NCBI RefSeq assembly: GCF_030056795.1
Contig: NZ_JASHKQ010000003.1
Location: 186,001 to 250,000, forward strand
Direction: 5' to 3'
Length of the DNA stretch: 64,000 nt
DNA from: Rhodococcus sp. IEGM 1381
GTDB lineage: Bacteria; Actinomycetota; Actinomycetes; Mycobacteriales; Mycobacteriaceae
Below are positions 30,787-40,501 of the stretch, one piece after another; within the stretch, counting starts at the first letter, position 1; each line of letters opens with the position of its first letter. A model generated the notes under the pieces. It worked only from the letters and a program-made list of their open reading frames with translations. It was not told the DNA's origin and ran no database searches. The translations under genes were made by a program, and so were the position numbers.

Positions 30787-31748
30787 ACGAACTACCACAT
30801 CGGCTGTCCGACACCGATCTCGCCGCGGTGGTACAGCGCGACGCCGTCGGCGAGCTCCCGCCCTCGGTTCGGGCCATCGAGCGTCCTGTCACGAGCGGTG
30901 CGGCTCGCGCAGTGCTCGGAGCTCTCCCCGTCGGTCGGTGTGATGTCGTGCACGGCCTGGACGTCGACCTTCCGTTCCTCACCAAAGCCTTCACAGTTGC
31001 CACGGTGCACGATCTTTCGGTCATCGATATGCCGTCGGCATCGAGCCGATTTCGGGCGGCGGGTGAACAGCGGTTGGTTCGCCGTGCGCTACGTCGTGCA
31101 GATCTGTTGATTGCGGTCTCGCAGTTCACCGCCGACCGGATCAAAGCAGTCAGCGGGCGCGACGCCACCGTGGTCGGCCTGGCACCCGCAGCGTGGGCTG
31201 CCGTCCCCACCGAAAGCCGAATAGACGGCGTCCGGTCCAAGTACGACCTGCCGGACCGTTTTGTGATGCAGGTCGGAACGGTGGAGCCTCGCAAGAACGT
31301 TCAGCTGGTGGCCGACGCGGCGGAGAGCCTCGGTATCCCGTGCCTACTGGCCGGGGCCGGCTCGACCGGCCCCCACGCTCCCCGCAATTCCCGTGGGCTC
31401 GGGTACGTCGATGTCGAGGATCTGCCTGCCCTCTATGCTGCCGCGACCGTCACCGCGTACGCCTCTCGCTACGAGGGCTACGGACTCCCGCCCGTCGAGG
31501 CCATGGCCTCGGGCGGTGCGGTGGTCGCCAGTGCCGTCGGTGCCCTCCCCGACGTCGTCGGTGACGGTGCTGTACTCGTCGGATCGGAGAATGTGGACGA
31601 CTGGGTGGACGCGATGAAGCCCATCGCGTTCGACGCGGACGCGCGCGCAGCCCTCGTCTCTGCGGCAGCGGCTGCCTCCCGCGAGATCAGTTGGCGTCGA
31701 ACAGCGGAACTCACTGCCGATGCGTATCGAGCCGCAGGCGCGGTCTGA
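30696..31748 (+). CDS. glycosyltransferase family 4
   Basis: 350 residues, GT-B fold. The N-terminal half has DVVHGLDVDLPF and TVHDLSVIDMP, typical of mannosyltransferase-like GT4 enzymes. The C-terminal nucleotide-sugar domain has VGTVEPRKNVQLVADA and the E-x7-E motif in SRYEGYGLPPVEAMASG. ATG at 30696 is preceded by AGGAG, inside the end of the polymerase gene. It adds one sugar of the repeat unit; donor and acceptor are not predictable. Confidence 0.88.
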   Translation: MRSSATRIVFGALALRPGGSGVQTYIRELLNELPHRLSDTDLAAVVQRDAVGELPPSVRAIERPVTSGAARAVLGALPVGRCDVVHGLDVDLPFLTKAFTVATVHDLSVIDMPSASSRFRAAGEQRLVRRALRRADLLIAVSQFTADRIKAVSGRDATVVGLAPAAWAAVPTESRIDGVRSKYDLPDRFVMQVGTVEPRKNVQLVADAAESLGIPCLLAGAGSTGPHAPRNSRGLGYVDVEDLPALYAAATVTAYASRYEGYGLPPVEAMASGGAVVASAVGALPDVVGDGAVLVGSENVDDWVDAMKPIAFDADARAALVSAAAAASREISWRRTAELTADAYRAAGAV

Positions 31749-33274
31749 TGGCCGAGGACCTTGCACTCGACGGCACCGAGCAGCCCCCCGACTACCGCGC
31801 GATCGCCGCGGATCCGAAGGCTGCGGCCAAGGCCACGATTGCCGTCCTGATCAGCCGAGTGATCATCGCGGCCCTGGGATGGGCAGGCAGCGTCGTCATC
31901 GCGCGGTCCCTCGGACCGGACGACTGGGGGCAGTTCAGCTTCGTCTTCGCGCTGCTCGGCTTGATGTCCGTCGTCACCGATCTGGGAGTCGGACGCGTCG
32001 TACTGGCGAAACTGATGGACGACGATCCTGAAGAAATCGGTCGAACGGCATCGTCGTTCCTGGCTCTACGTACCGTCCTCGGGTTGGTGGGGTACGTGCT
32101 GGCCGTCGCGTACGTTCTCCTACTTCAGTATCCGGCGGAGGTGGTACTCGCGACAGTGCTCGGCGGATTGGTGGTCGTGTTCGCCACACCGGGCCATGCC
32201 TTGAGCGTCCTCTTCCAGAGCCGTCACCGCCTGGTGCTGGTGGCCGTGGCCGAAAGTGCCGGTCAGGCAATCCAACTGGCCTTGACCGTGTTGGCGGCCG
32301 TACTGGCCCCCACCCTGCTGATATTCGTGCTTCCGGCAGTGGTCAACGAAGTGTTCAAGCTGGTCACAAAAGGTTTCGGCATAGGCAACCGTTCCATGGG
32401 GCTGAAGCCGTCGAGACACATCGAAGTGCGCCGCTGGGGACCGTATCTGCGCGAGGCCGTGCCACTGGCGATCGGCTTCGCCCTCACCATTGCCATGCTC
32501 AAGATCGACATGCTGATGCTCAGCCTCCTCGACACCTTCGAGGCCGTAGGACTGTATTCCATCGGCTACAAATTCTCCGACTTGATCGACACCTTCGTGT
32601 TGGCGGCGGTGGCACCGATCAGCACCCTTCTCGTCGCGTCGTGGCCCCACGACACCACAGCATTTCGAGCTCGCTCACGTTCGGCCGCACTGCTGTTCGC
32701 GCTGTTCGGCGCGATGGCTGTCGCAGCGTTCGTACCGTCGGCCGAGCCGTTGATCGGCCTACTGTACGGCGATAGATTCGTCGACGGAGCGCACGCAGCC
32801 CGTCTGCTCGTGATCGGCGCTTCGCTGATGTCGTTGGTGATGCTGGGCATCTTTCTGCTCGCATCGGCCGGAATGCAGCGGCACTACCCCGTGGTGGCGT
32901 TGGTGGGACTGGCCCTGAACATCGGGTTGAACCTGGTCCTGATCCCGCGGATGTCGTACGACGGAGCTGCTGTATCCACCGTCGTGACGATCGGAACCAC
33001 CCTCGTCCTGCTGTGGATCGTGATTGCGCGAAGTATGCCCGTTTCCAGACTGTTTCCGTTGCAGTCCATTTCGGTCGTCGTCGTGATCACCACTGCCACG
33101 ACGGTCGGGGGCTGGTTTCTGGTACAGCACTACCCCGGTCTGTGGCTGCTCGTGTCCGTTGCAGCAGCACTACTGGTCGCAACCTCGCTGTACGCGTTCA
33201 TCGCCATCGGACTCGTCGAGTCACCGTTGCCGGGATCAGCCGAGAAAGGACGACACCGTGCACGCTCCCAGTGA
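31748..33274 (+). CDS. polysaccharide flippase (Wzx/MATE-like)
   Basis: 508 residues, 12-14 membrane helices, of the polysaccharide transporter family. N-terminal RSLGPDDWGQFSFVFALLGLMSVVTDLGVGR is the usual opening. It would move lipid-linked repeat units across the membrane for the Wzy polymerase. ATG at 31748 overlaps the upstream stop (TGATG). About 25 polar residues close the C-terminus. Confidence 0.9.
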   Translation: MAEDLALDGTEQPPDYRAIAADPKAAAKATIAVLISRVIIAALGWAGSVVIARSLGPDDWGQFSFVFALLGLMSVVTDLGVGRVVLAKLMDDDPEEIGRTASSFLALRTVLGLVGYVLAVAYVLLLQYPAEVVLATVLGGLVVVFATPGHALSVLFQSRHRLVLVAVAESAGQAIQLALTVLAAVLAPTLLIFVLPAVVNEVFKLVTKGFGIGNRSMGLKPSRHIEVRRWGPYLREAVPLAIGFALTIAMLKIDMLMLSLLDTFEAVGLYSIGYKFSDLIDTFVLAAVAPISTLLVASWPHDTTAFRARSRSAALLFALFGAMAVAAFVPSAEPLIGLLYGDRFVDGAHAARLLVIGASLMSLVMLGIFLLASAGMQRHYPVVALVGLALNIGLNLVLIPRMSYDGAAVSTVVTIGTTLVLLWIVIARSMPVSRLFPLQSISVVVVITTATTVGGWFLVQHYPGLWLLVSVAAALLVATSLYAFIAIGLVESPLPGSAEKGRHRARSQ

Positions 33275-33517
33275 AGACCGCAGGTACACCGGACACATCG
33301 CCCGGTTCGTTCCGCGCGCTGCGGAGTCGAAGTTCGGTTTCGCGATTTTTACAGACCGCTGCACATGTTATTCCAATGTTGTTGATATGCAGTTCCATTC
33401 ACGAACGGCACGGCTACGCGAACAGCGCTGGTGCCCGGCTATCATCGAGCCCGTCGGCTCCACGAATAACCGAAGCGGTACATCCGCTTGCATCGACGAC
33501 GGAAGGGTACGCGGTTG
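33275..33517. other. intergenic break inside the polysaccharide locus
   Basis: A 243-base stretch without a convincing gene. It is AT-richer than its flanks and contains TATCAT (33440-33445), a reasonable -10 without a clear -35. A second promoter for the wzz-to-glycosyltransferase half of the locus may lie here. The open frames through it are not supported by codon pattern or ribosome sites. Confidence 0.4.
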
Positions 33518-34783
33518 ATGTCCGTCCACGATGCCGTACACCGGGGCGACGTGCCCCCACCGATCGACCTCGCGGGACATATGCGTGAGCTCGTCCGTAC
33601 GCTGCTGCCCGCCGTGATCATTGCTGCGCTGGTCGGTGCGGGCGTGTTCTACCTCAGGAGCGAACTCACCGAGAAGCAGTACGCCGCGTCGATCGTCGCC
33701 GAGATCGAACCGGCCCAAACTCTCGTTCCCGGTGACGCGTTCATCGAGCAGATGCGCGCACCGTTCATCGAGTTGGCCACCGATCGCGGCGTGCTCGACG
33801 CTGCCCTCTCACAGGTCGACACCGATATGGACGCGGCCGAACTGGCCTCGAGCGTGGAGCTCGCTCCCGGCACCTCACCCGCGCTGCTGACCGTGACGGT
33901 GACGACCCGATCTCCCGAACTCGCCGCAGATCTGGCCGAGGCGATGGTATCGACCATGGCAAGTACTTCCTCTGCCAACGCGATCCGCGACTCGCGGGAG
34001 CGAACGGACGAGGGACAATCCACCATCGACGCACAACAGTCGCGGGTGGATGCTCTCCCCGCCGACGATCCGAGTCGGGCTGCATCGCTGTCCGAGTTGG
34101 CCGAACTACGCACCCGCCAGAGCGAACTCGAGGCCACGGCGAGCGGAGATCGACTGGTTGTGTTGTCGAACCCCGAGCAGAGCACCACTCCGGTCTCACC
34201 GAAACCGGTCTCGGAGGCGCTCGTCGCAGCTCTTGCTGCCCTCATCGTCGCGGCCGAATTGATCGTGTTGCTTCGAGGACGACTCGGCCGCAAGCCCTCT
34301 CGCTCCTGGGCACGTCGCGTATCCCGTCGATACGGTGCGCACTTCGACCCGGCAACCGGCGACCCGGTACCGCCCGTCGTCGCTTCACGGATCGCGGCCC
34401 TCGAGCGCGGCGACCGGCCTGCGTCCAGAAGTGCGCGACACGCTGTGCCCAAGGGCGACACCTTGATTCTCGTGCTGGTCGGGCAAGGTGCGGTCTTCGA
34501 GTCGACGCAGGGTCAGGGACCGACAACCGAACATCGTGGAGTCACATCGGAATTCGGCCTCTCGGAACTGTGGTGGCAGTACACCGACGTGGGTGACGTC
34601 GAGACCGTCGTGGTGCTGGTGTCGAAACGTGGACGGGACAAGAAGGCCGCAACTGCGGCGCTGCGGCGACTGGACGACTTCGACATTCCCGTACACCTGG
34701 TATTGCAGAACAAGAACTCGACCCGACGAGCAGAACAGACCGCGCAGACGATCGCGCCGGAGGGCCAACGCCATGCCAGCTGA
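33518..34783 (+). CDS. Wzz-like polysaccharide co-polymerase / chain-length protein without kinase domain
   Basis: 421 residues. A first membrane helix near residue 30 (LLPAVIIAALVGAGVFYL), an extracytoplasmic region of about 170 residues with Ala/Glu-rich helices, and a second helix (EALVAALAALIVAAELIVLL) match the Wzz/chain-length-determinant plan. The C-terminal 160 residues are cytoplasmic and show no Walker motif, so this is not a Wzc-type tyrosine kinase. It should set polymer length with Wzy. ATG at 33518 follows GGAAGGG. Its end overlaps the next gene by 11 bases. Confidence 0.78.
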   Translation: MSVHDAVHRGDVPPPIDLAGHMRELVRTLLPAVIIAALVGAGVFYLRSELTEKQYAASIVAEIEPAQTLVPGDAFIEQMRAPFIELATDRGVLDAALSQVDTDMDAAELASSVELAPGTSPALLTVTVTTRSPELAADLAEAMVSTMASTSSANAIRDSRERTDEGQSTIDAQQSRVDALPADDPSRAASLSELAELRTRQSELEATASGDRLVVLSNPEQSTTPVSPKPVSEALVAALAALIVAAELIVLLRGRLGRKPSRSWARRVSRRYGAHFDPATGDPVPPVVASRIAALERGDRPASRSARHAVPKGDTLILVLVGQGAVFESTQGQGPTTEHRGVTSEFGLSELWWQYTDVGDVETVVVLVSKRGRDKKAATAALRRLDDFDIPVHLVLQNKNSTRRAEQTAQTIAPEGQRHAS

Positions 34784-35882
34784 CAGAATTGCCGTCGTAC
34801 ACGAGAGATTCACCGAGATCGCCGGATCCGAGCACGTCATCGAACAACTTGCTCTGCACTGGCCCGCGGCCGAGGTGTTCGCACCCATCTCCCGGCCGTC
34901 CGGGGTTCCGTCGGGAATCAGCAGGGACCCGCACACGTCCGGCCTCAATCGTGTGTACAACGCGTTGGGCCAACGCTCCTACGCACCCGTTCTGCCGATG
35001 ATGCCGTTGGCCTTTCGCCGCATGCCACTGAGCGGTTTCGACGCAGTCGTGGTGAGCCATCATGCCTTTGCAACTCAGGCCGTGTTCGCCACCGACTCCC
35101 CGGTGATCGCCTACGTGCACAGCCCGGCACGGTGGGCCTGGGACCCCGAACTGCGCGCAGGCGAAGGTGGCGGCAGAGCCGGAGCGGCGATACTGACGGC
35201 GCTGTCGGCCGTTGCCCGTCGATGCGAGATCGCTGCCGCACCGAAGTTGACGACCGTGGTGGCCAACTCGACTGCGGTCGCACGTCGGATCGAAGACTGG
35301 TGGGGCCGAGACGACGCCGTGGTGGTCCATCCTCCGGTCGACACGCAGGGCTTCACTCCGGATCCGTCGATCGAGCGTGAGAACTTCTTCTTGCTTGCCG
35401 GCCGACTGGTCCCCTACAAGCGTCCGGACATTGCGGTGCGCGCCGCCGCCGTGGCCGACGTTCCCCTCGTGGTGGCGGGAGACGGCCGTGCGATGGACGC
35501 CTGCCGGAAACTCGCCGGACCGAAAACGACCTTCCTCGGACGAGTTTCACACGAGAAGCTCCTCGAATTACACCGAACGACGCGCGCCCTTCTGATGCCG
35601 GGAGTAGAGGACTTCGGCATCGTCCCCGTCGAGTCCATGGCAACCGGAACACCGGTCATCGCGCTGGGAGACGGCGGTGCCGTGGACTCCGTGATTCCGG
35701 GTAAGACCGGCCTGCATGTGCAGCCGGGCTCCGACGAGGCAGTCGTCGCCGGGTTCGCCGAGGCCATGCGATCGTTCACTCCCGGAGACTTCGACCGCAG
35801 TGAGATTCGCGCGTGGGCCGAGGGCTTCTCGAGGGCCAACTTCCGCAGTCGTATGCAGGAGGTCGTCGATGCCGTCCGCTGA
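34773..35882 (+). CDS. glycosyltransferase family 4, WbaZ-like
   Basis: 369 residues. It opens with VVHERFTEIAGSEHVIEQLA, with YVHSPARWAWD in the acceptor domain; both are typical of WbaZ-type mannosyl or glycosyl transferases. The donor domain has LLAGRLVPYKRPDIAV and EDFGIVPVESMATGTPVIA. ATG at 34773 has GGAGGG upstream, while the longer open frame is a shadow of the Wzz gene. It overlaps both neighbours, indicating translational coupling. Confidence 0.9.
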   Translation: MPADRIAVVHERFTEIAGSEHVIEQLALHWPAAEVFAPISRPSGVPSGISRDPHTSGLNRVYNALGQRSYAPVLPMMPLAFRRMPLSGFDAVVVSHHAFATQAVFATDSPVIAYVHSPARWAWDPELRAGEGGGRAGAAILTALSAVARRCEIAAAPKLTTVVANSTAVARRIEDWWGRDDAVVVHPPVDTQGFTPDPSIERENFFLLAGRLVPYKRPDIAVRAAAVADVPLVVAGDGRAMDACRKLAGPKTTFLGRVSHEKLLELHRTTRALLMPGVEDFGIVPVESMATGTPVIALGDGGAVDSVIPGKTGLHVQPGSDEAVVAGFAEAMRSFTPGDFDRSEIRAWAEGFSRANFRSRMQEVVDAVR

Positions 35883-37134
35883 GCGTCGTTACCGCTCGAC
35901 TGCGCTGGATCGCGTCTTCGCCGATACCCGAATAGTCACCGCGGTCGGCCCTGTTCGGGGCCTCGACATCGAGCGCACGCGACAAACGCTCACCGCCGCC
36001 GAACACGTCGATGCGGCACCGCACATCGCGCTCGAACCACGGTCGGATGCCCGACGGTGGCGGTACCGCAGCGACATCGCCGGCGACAATGTCATATCGA
36101 GCAGCAGCCCCACCGAAGACCTGGGGCAGATGCTGACCGATATTCGATCGCGGAAAGGTGCACGCGGTCCACTCGAGGTGGTCGTGTTCGACGACCATCT
36201 CGCTGTCGACTATTCGCACGGAATCGGGGACGGCCAGATCGGCGTCCTCATGTTGGCGGCATTCTGCGACGATGCCGACGGGTCACTCGTTCCCGGACTG
36301 GCCGCAGGATTGCCGCCGAGCACGACGTGGAACGCTCTGTGGCGTCACTATTCTCGAAATCCGAGGACGCTGGCGGACTTCTGGGCATTGCGCGCTCGCC
36401 ATCGGTCGGAGACGAACGGCAGGTCCGGTCCCCGTCGCCGTATCGAGAACTGGGAAGCCGGAAAAGTCAGCCGCGCCGGATACATGAGCAGAACCAGAGT
36501 CGACGAGCTCAAGCACTGGGCGGCCGAGAACCTGCCTGGAGCGACCGCTGCGTCGATCTCGATTGCCCTGTGGAGCGCCGCTCTACGAGCAGAATCCGTC
36601 GACGTCGACGATCACATCATGGTGTTGTTCAACAGCAGGCGCTATCTCGATCCGGCTCAGCAGAGCGCGCACGGGAACTTTGCCGTCGGCATTCCACTTC
36701 ACCTCCCCTCGAACACAACGCCCGTCGGTATCGCCGCGGCAATGCGTGAGGTGATCGAATCCGGCTGGCCCATAGCAGTACTGGGCATGTCACATCTCCG
36801 CGATATGGCGTCGCGTATTCGACCTTCGGCGCAGTCACCTGACGAGAATTCGGTCGTCGAGGTTCCCGAGACGTTGCGGTTGGCCGTCAGCGACCTCGGG
36901 CGAGTGCGAGTGTTCGATCACCTCGAGTGGTCCGACGACGGCAGGCCCCCGCAGATGGCCGCATCACTGGAACCGGACGGCCCGGACGGCTGCACGATGC
37001 TCATCGCCGAAATCGCGGGTGGGCGAACCTACACGGCCTCGTTCTGCAGCAAGATGGTCGACGTGGCCGTAATGGATGCAGCGCTGCGGAGAATGTGTGA
37101 AGACCCAGTCGCGCTGCTCCGCGATGCGTATTGA
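35869..37134 (+). CDS. condensation-fold (HxxxDG) acyltransferase in the polysaccharide locus
   Basis: 421 residues. The motif H117-G-I-G-D121-G (in DYSHGIGDGQIG) is the HxxxDG catalytic signature of the condensation-domain/PapA/BAHD superfamily, with the acceptor-side second half (NSRRYLDP, GNFAVGIPLHLP) where these enzymes have their second subdomain. PapA-like members acylate trehalose or other sugars in mycobacteria. Here it probably acylates the polysaccharide or a lipid-linked intermediate; substrate unknown. AGGAGG sits six bases before ATG 35869, which overlaps the preceding gene by 14 bases. Confidence 0.75.
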   Translation: MPSAERRYRSTALDRVFADTRIVTAVGPVRGLDIERTRQTLTAAEHVDAAPHIALEPRSDARRWRYRSDIAGDNVISSSSPTEDLGQMLTDIRSRKGARGPLEVVVFDDHLAVDYSHGIGDGQIGVLMLAAFCDDADGSLVPGLAAGLPPSTTWNALWRHYSRNPRTLADFWALRARHRSETNGRSGPRRRIENWEAGKVSRAGYMSRTRVDELKHWAAENLPGATAASISIALWSAALRAESVDVDDHIMVLFNSRRYLDPAQQSAHGNFAVGIPLHLPSNTTPVGIAAAMREVIESGWPIAVLGMSHLRDMASRIRPSAQSPDENSVVEVPETLRLAVSDLGRVRVFDHLEWSDDGRPPQMAASLEPDGPDGCTMLIAEIAGGRTYTASFCSKMVDVAVMDAALRRMCEDPVALLRDAY

Positions 37135-37173
37135 TCTGCCAGAACCACCTTCGCTGCACAGACGGGCCGACAC

Positions 37174-38259
37174 ATGACCGACGAATCGACAGTGCTGTTC
37201 CTGGCCCACACCGGGCAGGTCTCCGGTGCCGAAAAGGTCCTGTTGGACTTGATCGACGAGGCCGAGCGCCGCGGCCACGACACCGTGATCGCATGTCCGA
37301 ACGGCCCTTTGGCCGATCGCCTCCCGAAGACGACGCGACACATTCCCATCGGCGAACTCGGTCTCGGTGGCGAACGAGGAGCGGCCAGAGGCATCGCGGC
37401 GATGCGGATGTTCGCGCGGTGGGTAACCGCATCACGTGCAGTGCGCACCATTGCCCGCGCGCCGGGTACGGCCACTGTCGTCAACTCGCTCTTCGCCCTC
37501 CCCGTCGCCGCGTTGTCCCGCCCGCCCCGCGGTGCCTCATGGCTGGTCCACGACACCATGACGTCTCTCAAGCAACGTCTTGTCGTTCGCTACGCCCGCT
37601 CCGCAATACGAGTGGCGGTCTCCGTATCGGATGCCACTGCGGTACCTCTGCGTGCGGCCGGGCTTCCGGTCGTTGTGTCACACAACGGAGTTCAGTGGCC
37701 GGTACCGCGTTTCGGCGGCGAGCTGCATTCCCCGCCGGTTGTCGGCATACTCGCCCTCCTCACGCCGTGGAAGGGCCATCGAGTACTTCTCGATGCCGTG
37801 GCCACCCTCCCCGATATCCGTGTCGAACTGGCAGGAGGCAGCTTCCCCGGTGATCGCGAGTACGTCGCGGAGATCCACGAGCGAGCGTCTCGACCCGACC
37901 TGGCGGGCCGTGTCGAGTTCCTCGGACATATCGACGCTCCATCCGCACTGCGCAGATGGGATGTGGTCGTTTCGGCAAGTACGTCACCGGAGGCCGGTCC
38001 ATTGTCGGTGTTGGAAGCAATGTCGTACGGATTGCCGGTGATCGGAACCGACCACGGCGGCACCCATGAGTTCCTCGCCGATGGTGCCGGAATTCTCGTC
38101 GAGCCCGGTGACGCCGCCGCCCTCGCCGGTGCAATCTCGACCGTCATCGGCGACTCGGATCGGCGTCGCGCCCTCGGAAGCGCCGCGAGATACCGGGTCG
38201 CGAGCCGCCACGACATCAGTGAGACGCTTCCCGAACTATTGGCACGCCTGACCAGCTGA
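37174..38259 (+). CDS. glycosyltransferase family 4
   Basis: 361 residues, GT-B. HTGQVSGAEKVLLDLIDEA is the N-terminal acceptor motif. VGILALLTPWKGHRVLLDAV and EAGPLSVLEAMSYGLPVIGTDHGG are the donor-site motifs (E-x7-E type). It lies 39 bases after the acyltransferase and is the third GT4 of the locus, implying a repeat of about four sugars including the primer. ATG at 37174; ribosome site weak. Confidence 0.88.
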   Translation: MTDESTVLFLAHTGQVSGAEKVLLDLIDEAERRGHDTVIACPNGPLADRLPKTTRHIPIGELGLGGERGAARGIAAMRMFARWVTASRAVRTIARAPGTATVVNSLFALPVAALSRPPRGASWLVHDTMTSLKQRLVVRYARSAIRVAVSVSDATAVPLRAAGLPVVVSHNGVQWPVPRFGGELHSPPVVGILALLTPWKGHRVLLDAVATLPDIRVELAGGSFPGDREYVAEIHERASRPDLAGRVEFLGHIDAPSALRRWDVVVSASTSPEAGPLSVLEAMSYGLPVIGTDHGGTHEFLADGAGILVEPGDAAALAGAISTVIGDSDRRRALGSAARYRVASRHDISETLPELLARLTS

Positions 38260-38365
38260 TCGATGCGCCGCACGGGCAGCATAGGAGTCGGGACTCGGCG
38301 AAAGTCGGTCCTCGGCTCAGACGGCTGTGTTTCAATCGGTTGCCGATGGAACGATAGGGGCCGAA

Positions 38366-38950
38366 ATGACTCGCGCTGCGACCAGATCGAACGTGCATTA
38401 CCAGTGGGGCGTCGGGGTGATGACATCTCTCGCCATCACCACTGTGGTCAAGCGCATCGTCTCGGCTGCTGCGCTGTCCATGGCCCTTGTGGTCACCCTC
38501 GAGCTGGCGTTCGGCTACGGGGCGACCACACCGCTCCCCTCGATCGTGCAATGGACGTCCATGATCGCCGCGTACATCATGGGCGCGTTCTGGTGGTTCG
38601 GTCCGTGGCCGACGCTCGGGCAGGCGTTCGCCTTCGTCGTCATAGCCGACCTCGCGATCTTCGGGGCCACCATCACTGCGAATTTTGCGCCCGAGGTCAC
38701 GCTCGGAAAATGTACATTCCTCATTCCGATGGGAATGCTCGCGGGCTTCTTCTTCGACAAGTGGCGTCTGGCCGCCCACATCGCACTATGCCTGCTCGGC
38801 ACGTCCATTGTCGCGGTGTACATCGTGATGGAGCGGGATGTGGACATATTCGTCGCGGTTGTTCTGTGGGCACCGATCGTGGTGACACTGACCGGCTTCG
38901 TGTTGATACTGCAGGCCACCACGCAATCCATGCGCCTGGAGTTCGAGTAG
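38366..38950 (+). CDS. small integral membrane protein, MASE-like, without output domain
   Basis: 194 residues with six predicted membrane helices from about residue 30 to 185. The pattern, ending in ILQATTQSMRLEFE, looks like the membrane sensor half that precedes GGDEF domains in rhodococcal diguanylate cyclases. The frame stops exactly where a linker to the output domain would begin. Possible starts are 38366 (AGGGG upstream) and 38420. Whether it belongs to the polysaccharide operon is uncertain (106-base gap). Confidence 0.6.
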   Translation: MTRAATRSNVHYQWGVGVMTSLAITTVVKRIVSAAALSMALVVTLELAFGYGATTPLPSIVQWTSMIAAYIMGAFWWFGPWPTLGQAFAFVVIADLAIFGATITANFAPEVTLGKCTFLIPMGMLAGFFFDKWRLAAHIALCLLGTSIVAVYIVMERDVDIFVAVVLWAPIVVTLTGFVLILQATTQSMRLEFE

Positions 38951-39015
38951 CGATCGTTGCCCGAGGACCCGCCTGTTCGGCGGACTGAACCCGACCCTCG
39001 AACAGGATATCCACC

Positions 39016-39945
39016 GTGCGCACCTTTCCCCTCCCCCACACCGGCGCGATCGTCTCGAGCATCGTGCTGGGGTTCATGCGCATCACCGATCTGGACGAGA
39101 ACCAGATCAGAAGGTTGGTGAACACCGCCCTCGACGTGGGAGTCACCGTGTTCGACCACGCCGACATCTACGGCGGCACCCCGCACACGTGCGAGAAGCG
39201 TTTCGGAGATGCGGTGAAGCTGACTCCGACCCAGCGCGAGCGCGTCGATATTCAGAGCAAAGTGGGCATACGCGAAGGCTGGTTCGACTTCTCCAGGGAT
39301 CACATCGTCACCACGGTCGAAAAATCCCTCACTGCGCTCGGTGTGGATCATCTGGACACGTTGCTGCTGCATCGACCGGACACCCTTGTCGAACCGGAGG
39401 ATGTGGCAGCGGCGTTCGACGAGCTGCACGCGTCGGGCAAGGTCCTGGGCTTCGGCGTCTCCAACCACACACCCGGACAGATCGAGCTGCTGAAAACTGC
39501 TGTGAAGCAACCGATTCTGTTCGATCAAGTGCAACTGAGCATTGTGCATTCTCCTGTGATCGCGGCCGGCCTGACCGCCAACATGAGCTCGGAGGATCAA
39601 TCGATCGATCGCGACAACGGATTGTTGGACTACGCGAGGGCGCGCGGAATCACCCTGCAGGCGTGGTCGCCCTTTCAGAGTGGGAGCGTCTCCGGCGTCT
39701 TCGTAGGCGACCGAGTGAATTATCCCGAACTCAACACCGCACTCGATGAGATTGCCGAGTCGCACGGCTCGACCCCGTCGGCGATCGCGACAGCCTGGAT
39801 CACTCGGCATCCGGCGAACATCCAGGTGGTGCTGGGCACCACGAATCCCGATCGAGTGGTCGAGGCCGCGGCTGGTTCGGACCTGCGTTTGAGCAGGCAG
39901 GAGTGGTACCGGCTCTTCATCGCTGCCGGTCACACCTTGCCCTGA
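39016..39945 (+). CDS. aldo/keto reductase
   Basis: 309 residues, (beta/alpha)8 barrel AKR of the YdhF-like group. The catalytic tetrad is visible: Asp and Tyr in FDHADIYGG, Lys in QSKVGI and His in LLLHRPD. The NADPH site near the C-terminus reads VVLGTTNPDRV. It reduces aldehydes or ketones with NADPH; substrate unknown. GTG at 39016 follows CAGGA. It stands alone. Confidence 0.88.
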   Translation: MRTFPLPHTGAIVSSIVLGFMRITDLDENQIRRLVNTALDVGVTVFDHADIYGGTPHTCEKRFGDAVKLTPTQRERVDIQSKVGIREGWFDFSRDHIVTTVEKSLTALGVDHLDTLLLHRPDTLVEPEDVAAAFDELHASGKVLGFGVSNHTPGQIELLKTAVKQPILFDQVQLSIVHSPVIAAGLTANMSSEDQSIDRDNGLLDYARARGITLQAWSPFQSGSVSGVFVGDRVNYPELNTALDEIAESHGSTPSAIATAWITRHPANIQVVLGTTNPDRVVEAAAGSDLRLSRQEWYRLFIAAGHTLP

Positions 39946-40138
39946 GAGTCGCTCAGCTGCGTCACATCCGCCGTTACCATCTCGTTACTCATTCGCTATC
40001 GCTCCGTGATGAAGAGGCCTCGATTCGGTGACGTTGCGGTGTCAAGATTGCCGCACGGCATGCGACGGAACCTGTAGCCCTCGGGTTCCACCCAGAGCAT
40101 GCCGGTCGCTAGGCCATCCGAACTGAGAGGTTCGCACC

Positions 40139-40501
40139 GTGACTGTCACCGACCACTTCGAATCTCGAATCGCACCCATTGTGCGCAGCCGCCCCGGCTA
40201 CTCGATCACGTCCGAGTCGTACTCGGCAGACCTGACTGTCGTCCGGGCAACCGGCGATCTCGAGCTGAACTCCTGCGCCGATCTGGAACACGCGATCCGG
40301 GAGGCCTCGAGCAAGGAAACCGTTGTGCTGCTGGACTTGTCGGCGGTGTCGTTCATCTACTCCGGTGCCGCCAGTGTGATCATCGACGCTGCCTCCCGCA
40401 GCGCCGGTCGACTCGAGGTCTTTGCACCGACCCGGCCGGCACGCATGATTCTCGAAGCCTTGGGTGCGGCGGCGATCGTGACGGATCCGCGCCGGTACTG
40501 A
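40139..40501 (+). CDS. STAS-domain anti-sigma factor antagonist
   Basis: 120 residues consisting of a single STAS domain. The segment VVLLDLSAVSFIYSGAASVII carries the expected phosphoacceptor serine position before the helix. Such proteins bind anti-sigma kinases of the RsbW type and release a stress sigma factor. GTG at 40139 follows GAGAGG. A hairpin (GGAACC/GGTTCC, 40067-40089) lies upstream. It precedes a general-stress-type SDR. Confidence 0.82.
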   Translation: MTVTDHFESRIAPIVRSRPGYSITSESYSADLTVVRATGDLELNSCADLEHAIREASSKETVVLLDLSAVSFIYSGAASVIIDAASRSAGRLEVFAPTRPARMILEALGAAAIVTDPRRY

